Shown in pieces: positions 6,495-11,247 of a stretch of DNA of 14,717 nucleotides. Origin of the DNA: Spirochaetales bacterium (GTDB taxonomy: Bacteria; Spirochaetota; Spirochaetia; Sphaerochaetales; Sphaerochaetaceae); contig JAGABK010000097.1 of assembly GCA_017614625.1 (NCBI GenBank), positions 1 to 14,717 of the forward strand. The letters run 5' to 3'. The translations under genes and the position numbers were made by a program. The notes beneath the pieces are model-generated. The model was not told the origin of the DNA. It did not search any database and was given only the letters and a program-made list of their open reading frames with translations. Numbering within the stretch: the stretch's first letter is position 1; every line of letters begins with the position of its first letter.

Positions 6495-6519
6495 AAAAAT
6501 TTTTCAAAGGAGGTCCTTG

Positions 6520-6903
6520 ATGTCAGGAGAAGACAAGGCGGCTGCTTTCTTCCAATCCAGCCCTACGTCGCTTCCGGCTTTTGAGAGCCTTAAATTATAT
6601 ATAAAGGACTTCTGTCCCGATGCCAGGATTTCCGTCCAGGGATCCCTTCTGGCGTTCAGGACATCCGCAGGTTTCGCCTACGTGACGCTTCCTTCCCCCG
6701 GTGACAATTCGGTTCTGTTCAACCTGGCGATCACCAACAGGAAGAAGCTCTCCAGCGACAGGATCGACAAGATCGTCCAGCCGGCGCCCGGGACGAAGTC
6801 CTATGTGTACCACATCCTGATCCACTCGGCCGACGACATCGACTCCGAGATCAAGAGCTGGATCAGACAGTCGTACGAATATTCCAAGCTGAATTACGCT
6901 TGA
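6520..6903 (+). CDS. DUF5655 domain protein
   Basis: A 127-residue protein that I match to DUF5655, a small domain of unknown function. The order of family features fits: an N-terminal helical part with ESLKLYIKDF (22-31), a strand pair ISVQGSLLAFRTSAGFAYVTL (37-57), then DKIVQPAPGTKSYVYHI (83-99) and a C-terminal helix DIDSEIKSWIRQSYEYS (106-122), matching the family's closing pattern of a helix ending in a W(I/L)R..YE motif. No signal peptide or membrane segment. The ATG at 6520 is preceded by AGGAGG with about 6-nt spacing; a TTG just before it is not needed. It is monocistronic, with a strong promoter upstream and a clear terminator 26 nt downstream, so it is probably well expressed despite its unknown role. 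Confidence 0.75.
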   Translation: MSGEDKAAAFFQSSPTSLPAFESLKLYIKDFCPDARISVQGSLLAFRTSAGFAYVTLPSPGDNSVLFNLAITNRKKLSSDRIDKIVQPAPGTKSYVYHILIHSADDIDSEIKSWIRQSYEYSKLNYA

Positions 6904-6929
6904 TCTCCAATAATCGTTTTCTTGTTCCT

Positions 6930-6968
6930 GGGACTGTTGCGGAATATCCGCGGCAGTCCCGATTTTTT
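6930..6968 (+). terminator. Rho-independent terminator after the DUF5655 gene
   Basis: GGGACTG (6930-6936) pairs with CAGTCCC (6954-6960). After a TT/GG internal loop, GCGGA (6939-6943) pairs with TCCGC (6947-6951) around a 3-nt loop. A run of seven T follows from 6963. Confidence 0.9.
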
Positions 6969-7017
6969 TCAATATGGACCGGAGCTCCGCTGTACTGTCC
7001 TTCGGGAGGGTATGCCG

Positions 7018-7974
7018 ATGGACAGAAGGATAGTTCTTGTTCTGGTTTTCCTGGGTCTTCTCGCCGTGCTCCTGCCTGCGCTTGTCATAGGGTGCTCGCA
7101 GGACGTTGACGCCGTCGAGATAGTCAACATCTTCGCCGGAGCCGACTGCTCGTCGCCGGTTCTGGTCTCGGTCGTCCCCGAGTCGGGCAGCGTGGTCCGG
7201 CTTGTGTTCGACGAACCGGTCAGACTGTATGACCGCGCCTCAATGCCGTTCCAGGCCAGGGCCGACGGAAAGAACGTCTATGTGACGCTGGACAGCACCC
7301 TGGAGCCCGGCGTGCAGACGACCATTGAGGGCAGGGTGAAGGACCTCTCCGGAAACACGGCCGGGTTCTCCGTCCGGGTCTGGGGCCACAACCCTGCGGT
7401 TCCCGGAATTCTGATCAACGAGTTCACCACAAAGGGGAGCGCAAGGAGCCCGGACCGCACCGAGCTTCTGGTCCTGGGCGAGGGGAACCTCAACGGGGTC
7501 GTGCTCTACGCCGGCACGCCGCAGGACCATGATGCCAGCCTGATGTTCTCCGATGTTGACGTGCACGAGGGGGACCTTCTGACGGTGTGGTGGACAGAGA
7601 CCTTTCCCGAAGGGGCGCAGACGGGGAAGAACGATTTCTGCGCAGGCTGTGCCGACGGTCTTTCGGCCAACAACGGGACACTGGTGCTTTGCCGCAGTCC
7701 GGCCCTGGGGGCCCAGGTGCTGGATGCCGTGGTCTACTCGAACTTCACGGCAAGCCAGGACGGCTTCGGCACGAAATCGGCCAAGGAAAGGGCGCAGTGG
7801 GTCCTTGAGAACGGGGCGTGGAAGGGCGAGGCGGTGGACAGCAGCACATCGACCGCCACAAGGTCCATCAGCAGGAATATGGCGGGAAGCGATACGGACG
7901 CATGCACGGACTGGTTCGTCACCGTCACCGGGGGCTTCTCGTTCGGAAGTCCGAACACCTCGGAAGCCTACTGA
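7018..7974 (+). CDS. Lipoprotein with Ig-like region and lamin-tail-like domain
   Basis: A 318-residue exported lipoprotein of unknown specific function. A basic N-terminus (MDRR) and hydrophobic segment (5-24) end in LVIGC, a loose spirochaetal-style lipobox with Cys26 as the lipid-modified residue. Residues about 50-122 (VVPESGSVVRLVFDEPVRLY, GVQTTIEGRVKDLSGNTAG) look like the SbsA-type bacterial Ig-like domain of surface proteins. Residues 130-255 begin with ILINEFTTKG and continue TELLVLGEGNLNGVVLYAG, the pattern of a lamin-tail domain. Cysteines at 44, 208, 211, 225 and 296 could form disulfides. Start: the ATG at 7018 lies 7 nt after GGGAGGG; the ATG at 7012 is too close. An ORF extension to 6922 would cross the terminator. 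It probably sits on the cell surface or in the periplasm. Confidence 0.78.
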   Translation: MDRRIVLVLVFLGLLAVLLPALVIGCSQDVDAVEIVNIFAGADCSSPVLVSVVPESGSVVRLVFDEPVRLYDRASMPFQARADGKNVYVTLDSTLEPGVQTTIEGRVKDLSGNTAGFSVRVWGHNPAVPGILINEFTTKGSARSPDRTELLVLGEGNLNGVVLYAGTPQDHDASLMFSDVDVHEGDLLTVWWTETFPEGAQTGKNDFCAGCADGLSANNGTLVLCRSPALGAQVLDAVVYSNFTASQDGFGTKSAKERAQWVLENGAWKGEAVDSSTSTATRSISRNMAGSDTDACTDWFVTVTGGFSFGSPNTSEAY

Positions 7975-7991
7975 CCGGACAAAAGTCCGGT
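7974..7991 (+). terminator. Short hairpin at the lipoprotein stop codon
   Basis: ACCGGAC-AAAA-GTCCGGT, a perfect 7-bp stem with a 4-nt loop that begins at the last base of the stop codon. No T tract follows; the next bases are the -35 box of the prs promoter. It may attenuate read-through or protect the 3' end. Confidence 0.45.
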
Positions 7992-8020
7992 TGAACTGAC
8001 GCGTCCGTTTCCTCTATAAT
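7991..8020 (+). promoter_or_regulatory. Strong promoter of the prs operon
   Basis: TTGAAC (7991-7996), 18 bp, perfect TATAAT (8015-8020). Transcription start is expected near 8027, giving a leader of about 97 nt before the prs ATG. Confidence 0.8.
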
Positions 8021-8026
8021 GGAACC

Positions 8027-8124
8027 AACGGCGGCAACCTTCAGGAAAAGGAGAGCCCGCCACGAATTCAGGGCAACGAGGCCTGCCTTGGAGAGACAGC
8101 GCGTTGCCCGAAAGGGGGAGCTGC
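8027..8124 (+). promoter_or_regulatory. Structured 5' leader of prs
   Basis: Two stem-loops are visible. The first is GGCGG (8030-8034, its first bases beside the expected start site) with CCGCC (8057-8061), enclosing CCTT/AAGG. The second is GGGCAACG (8071-8078) with CGTTGCCC (8102-8109), a perfect 8-bp stem that ends 4-5 nt before the purine-rich Shine-Dalgarno (8111-8120). The position suggests control of prs translation by structure or a binding protein. I do not recognise a known riboswitch consensus. Confidence 0.5.
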
Positions 8125-9420
8125 ATGAGCATTGTCAAACCGCACAAGTTGGGTATCATCACGGGACCCGGTTCCGAATACCTGTCGGGAAAGGTTGTGA
8201 AGCACCTTAGAGGGCTTTACATAGAGCGTTACAACAAGCTTTCCAAGAATCTGGCCTACAGATACGGAATGAGCGAGGAGGAGATCCTCAGACAGGTCAC
8301 CTTCATCGACGACCTGGGCAACAAGAAGATCCCTTCCGGAAAATGTCCGGACGAGTACATCTGCCCGAATTTCGACATCCCCATCAAATGCACCAGATTC
8401 CTCAACGGTGAGATGAAAGCCGAGATCCAGGAACCCGTCAGGGGCCTGAAGATCTATGTCATCTACGACGTGACCAATAACGTCCCCATGAAGATCGGCG
8501 GCTGCGAGGAGCCCATCAGCTTCTCCGTCAACGACCACATCATGATGCTGTTCACCATCGTCAACGCCCTGACGCTTGCCGGCGCCGAGAGCGTCACCCT
8601 GGTGCTTCCCACATATCCGTACGCCCGCCAGCACAAGAAGAGCTCGCGCGAAGCCCTCACGGCGGCCCTGTTCGGAAGGATGTGCGAGAACCTCGGAGTC
8701 GAACGCATCATCACCCTCGACATCCACTGCATGGAGATCGAGAACTGCTTCGAGCGCCTCCACCTCGAGAGCCTGCACGCCTCCTACCAGTTCATCGTCG
8801 AGCTGAAGAAGATCATCGACATCTCGGATCCGGACATCACAGTCGTCTCGCCCGATGTCGGCGCGGTCTCAAGGAACAAGTTCTACGCCCAGGTCCTCCA
8901 CAGACCGCTGGCCATGCTCTACAAGGAGCGCGACTACTCGATCGTCACCACCGGCGCCAAGAACACGAACATCAAGAGCATCAACCTCCTGGGCGATGTC
9001 AACGGAAAGACAGTCATCCTCGCCGACGACATGCTGGCTTCCGGCGGAACCATGCTGATCGCCATGAGGTTCCTGAGGGAGAAGGGCGCGAAGAAGATCA
9101 TCTGCATCATCAGCCTGCCTTTCTTCAACGGAAACGCCATCGAGACCTTCGACAAGGCCCACGAGGAAGGTGTCTTCGACTATATCATCGGAACCAACGC
9201 CGTCTATCACACCGACAGGCTCCTTTCCAAGAAGTGGTACATCCAGACCGACTCCAGCGAGCTGTTCGCCAGAGTCATCAGCCGCCTGCACCACGGCAGG
9301 GCAATAAGCCCGCTGCTTGACAACAGGAAGATTGTCCAGCGTCTGGTCGACGACGTTCAGAACGCCGCCGCAGCCGCACAGACAGGAGACGGGGTGCAGG
9401 GAAATGGAAATATCCAATAG
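8125..9420 (+). CDS. prs: Ribose-phosphate pyrophosphokinase, long form
   Basis: Makes PRPP from ribose 5-phosphate and ATP, feeding purine, pyrimidine, NAD, His and Trp synthesis. The 431 residues exceed the usual length of about 315; the additions are an N-terminal stretch (about 1-85) and a C-terminal tail rich in Ala, Gln and Gly (409-431). Family motifs: FLNGE (92-96), PTYPYARQHKK (162-172, standard PYARQDRK), metal-binding DIHC with His201 (199-202), SPDVGAVSRNKFYA (242-255), flexible-loop KER (267-269), and the PRPP loop LADDMLASGGTM (299-310, where the common form is DDxxDTAGT). The loop keeps the acidic pair but differs after it. The start follows GGGGGAG with 4-nt spacing; a TTG at 8104 lies inside the leader stem and is rejected. 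It heads an operon with the aminotransferase. Confidence 0.9.
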   Translation: MSIVKPHKLGIITGPGSEYLSGKVVKHLRGLYIERYNKLSKNLAYRYGMSEEEILRQVTFIDDLGNKKIPSGKCPDEYICPNFDIPIKCTRFLNGEMKAEIQEPVRGLKIYVIYDVTNNVPMKIGGCEEPISFSVNDHIMMLFTIVNALTLAGAESVTLVLPTYPYARQHKKSSREALTAALFGRMCENLGVERIITLDIHCMEIENCFERLHLESLHASYQFIVELKKIIDISDPDITVVSPDVGAVSRNKFYAQVLHRPLAMLYKERDYSIVTTGAKNTNIKSINLLGDVNGKTVILADDMLASGGTMLIAMRFLREKGAKKIICIISLPFFNGNAIETFDKAHEEGVFDYIIGTNAVYHTDRLLSKKWYIQTDSSELFARVISRLHHGRAISPLLDNRKIVQRLVDDVQNAAAAAQTGDGVQGNGNIQ

Positions 9421-10606
9421 AATCAGAGGCTTCCAGGCCTCACCGATCAGAAGACTCTCGCCCTATGCAAGGGCAGCCAAGGAAAGGGGAGTCAAGGTCT
9501 ATCACCTCAACATCGGCCAGCCGGACATCAGAAGTCCGAAGGAGGCCATCGACGCCATCCACACCTATCCGAACGAGATAATCGCCTACGGAGAGAGCGA
9601 CGGAGACCTTGCCCTGCGCGAGGCGGTGGTCAGGTACTACAAGGACAGCGTCGGAGTGGATCTGGAGTTGGACGACATCCTCATCACGACAGGCGGCTCG
9701 GAGGCCATCCTGTTCTCGCTGATGGCCCTGTGCGACCCGGGCGACGAGGTAATCGTCCCCGAGCCGTACTACACGAACGTCCATTCGTTCGCAAGGATGG
9801 CCAACGTGAGCATCGTGCCTGTGACCAGCCTGCTTGATGACAACTTCGCCCTTCCGCCGCTCAGCATGATCGAGGAGAGAATCACCAGCAAGACGAGGGC
9901 GATCATCCTTAACAGTCCGAACAATCCCACGGGCCACATCTACAGCCCGAAGGAGCTCGAGACCATCCTGCGCATGTGCGCCGACCACGACATCTTCCTG
10001 ATCGTGGACGAGGTCTACAGGGAGTTCTGCTACGACGGAAAGACCTTCACCAGCGTCCTGAAGTACGACGACTACGCCGAAAGGGTCATCTGCATCGACA
10101 GCGTCTCAAAGCGCTTCTCCATGTGCGGAGCCAGGGTCGGAGTCCTGATCAGCCGCAACCGCAACGTCATCCGCGAGACGCTCAAGCTCAGCCAGGCCAG
10201 GCTCTGCTCGCCGACAGTCGAGCAGTACGCCGCCCTTGCAGCCTTCAACGCTCCCGTGCAGTACCTGCTGGACGTCAAGGCCGAGTATGAGAAGAGGCGC
10301 GACTTCATAGTCAAGGCCCTCCAGTCCATCCCCGGTGTCAGATGCTCCAGGCCCGACGGAGCCTTCTACCTCATAGCCAAGCTTCCGGTCGAGGACGCAG
10401 AGGACTTCGCGATCTTCATGCTCAGGGATTTCGACTACAACGGCGAGACCGTCATGATGGCTCCCGCCGAGGGCTTCTACGAAAGCAAGGACCTCGGCCG
10501 CGACCAGGTGAGGATCGCCTACGTGCTGAACACCGAGGACCTGGGCAAGGCGTGCGCATGCCTCAGGGAAGGCCTGAAGGCTTACAAGGCGAAGAGACGC
10601 TTCTGA
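9404..10606 (+). CDS. Class I/II PLP-dependent aminotransferase (aspartate/aromatic type)
   Basis: A fold-type I transaminase of 400 residues, transferring amino groups between amino acids and 2-oxo acids in the cytosol. Visible: LNIGQPD (35-41), TTGGSEAI (95-102), SPNNPTG with Asn174 (171-177), VDEVYREF with Asp202 and Tyr205 (201-208), the Schiff-base lysine Lys236 in SVSKRFSMCGARVG (233-246), and the carboxylate-binding Arg370 in QVRIAYVL (368-375). The Cys-Gly after FSM fits the AspC/PatA-like branch, but the substrate is not fixed by sequence. The ATG at 9404 lies inside the last codons of prs (17-nt overlap), preceded by AGGGA, so translation is probably coupled. It converges with the HAD gene, with 14 bp between stops and no visible terminator. 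Confidence 0.93.
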   Translation: MEISNRIRGFQASPIRRLSPYARAAKERGVKVYHLNIGQPDIRSPKEAIDAIHTYPNEIIAYGESDGDLALREAVVRYYKDSVGVDLELDDILITTGGSEAILFSLMALCDPGDEVIVPEPYYTNVHSFARMANVSIVPVTSLLDDNFALPPLSMIEERITSKTRAIILNSPNNPTGHIYSPKELETILRMCADHDIFLIVDEVYREFCYDGKTFTSVLKYDDYAERVICIDSVSKRFSMCGARVGVLISRNRNVIRETLKLSQARLCSPTVEQYAALAAFNAPVQYLLDVKAEYEKRRDFIVKALQSIPGVRCSRPDGAFYLIAKLPVEDAEDFAIFMLRDFDYNGETVMMAPAEGFYESKDLGRDQVRIAYVLNTEDLGKACACLREGLKAYKAKRRF

Positions 10607-10620
10607 AACTGAACTGATTC

Positions 10621-11247
10621 TCAGACGAGATCCAATATCTCAAGGGGCGAACTTATAGTTCCGGGGTCGGTCTTCGTGAAACCGAAGCCCCAGTTCGCCC
10701 TGATTATGTCGCAGCCCGCCTTCACGGCGCCGGCCTCGTCCACCTTCGTGTCTCCGACAAGGACGCACTCGCTGCTCTTCAGGCCGAGGCTCCTGAATCC
10801 CTTCTCAAGGAGGGCAGCCTTGTCCATTGTCCCCGTGAGGTCGATTCCCAGCTGCTGGTCGAAATAGGAGTCCACCTTGAAATGACTGCACATCTTCTGG
10901 ACCATGTCCTCGTTCTTCATGGATGCGATTCCCAGGATGTAGCCACGCTTCTTCAGCGTTTCCAGCACCTCGGGGATGCCTGGATAGAACTTCGCCAGAT
11001 AACAGCCCTTTTCGCTGTAATAGTCGTGGTAGTAATGACAGAGGGCCTCGACTGTCGCCTCGTCCCTGACGCCCAGGACCACGCGGAAGCAATCCCCCAG
11101 GGGCGGGCCGATGAAGGTGTAGGGGTTCTCAAGCTCCGGGAAAGCCAGACCGGCCTTCCCCATGGCATATCTGCCGCCGGCGAAGACACCCTCCGATGTG
11201 TCCATCAGGGTTCCGTCGAGGTCGAAGAATACTGCCTTGTATTTCAT
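10621..11247 (-). CDS. HAD-superfamily phosphatase (phosphoglycolate phosphatase-like)
   Basis: A 208-residue HAD hydrolase with cap type C1. Motif I FFDLDGTLMDTSEG (7-20) supplies nucleophile Asp9 and acid Asp11. Motif II is IASM with Ser109. Motif III is the lysine in MDKAALLEKG (Lys143). Motif IV LVGDTKVDEAGAVKAG (163-178) has Asp166 and Asp170. The cap between residues 18 and 85 is helical. This pattern fits the Gph/PgmB-like group acting on small phosphorylated sugars or metabolites; the substrate is unknown. The start ATG shares bases with the TGA of the upstream acidic-protein gene (ATGA, 4-nt overlap), so it is translated by coupling, with GGAGAGG 10 nt upstream. An extended start at 11298 lies inside the upstream gene and is rejected. 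Confidence 0.9.
   Translation of the reverse strand: MKYKAVFFDLDGTLMDTSEGVFAGGRYAMGKAGLAFPELENPYTFIGPPLGDCFRVVLGVRDEATVEALCHYYHDYYSEKGCYLAKFYPGIPEVLETLKKRGYILGIASMKNEDMVQKMCSHFKVDSYFDQQLGIDLTGTMDKAALLEKGFRSLGLKSSECVLVGDTKVDEAGAVKAGCDIIRANWGFGFTKTDPGTISSPLEILDLV

Larger units (their letters stand above)
6204..6519. other. AT-rich divergent intergenic region
   Basis: A 316-bp gene-free region between trxA (minus) and the DUF5655 gene (plus). It holds the trxA -10 and ribosome binding site at the left edge, a 12-bp A/T palindrome AAAAAATTTTTT (6312-6323), a perfect 12-bp palindrome AGTTATATAACT (6351-6362), and the near-consensus plus-strand promoter at 6407-6435. The A/T tracts may bend DNA or act as UP-like elements. 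A 65-codon minus-strand frame (6310-6507) has no family features and is not called a gene. Confidence 0.6.

Noticed and set aside
6310..6507. 65-codon minus-strand frame in the AT-rich intergenic region
   Set aside because: It lacks a ribosome binding site and any family resemblance, and lies across the plus-strand promoter; expected by chance in AT-rich DNA.
5070..8009. Shared 12-mer ACGCGTCCGTTT in the SDR promoter spacer and the prs promoter spacer
   Set aside because: A few 12-base matches are expected by chance in a window of this length, and the two copies have opposite orientation relative to their promoters.
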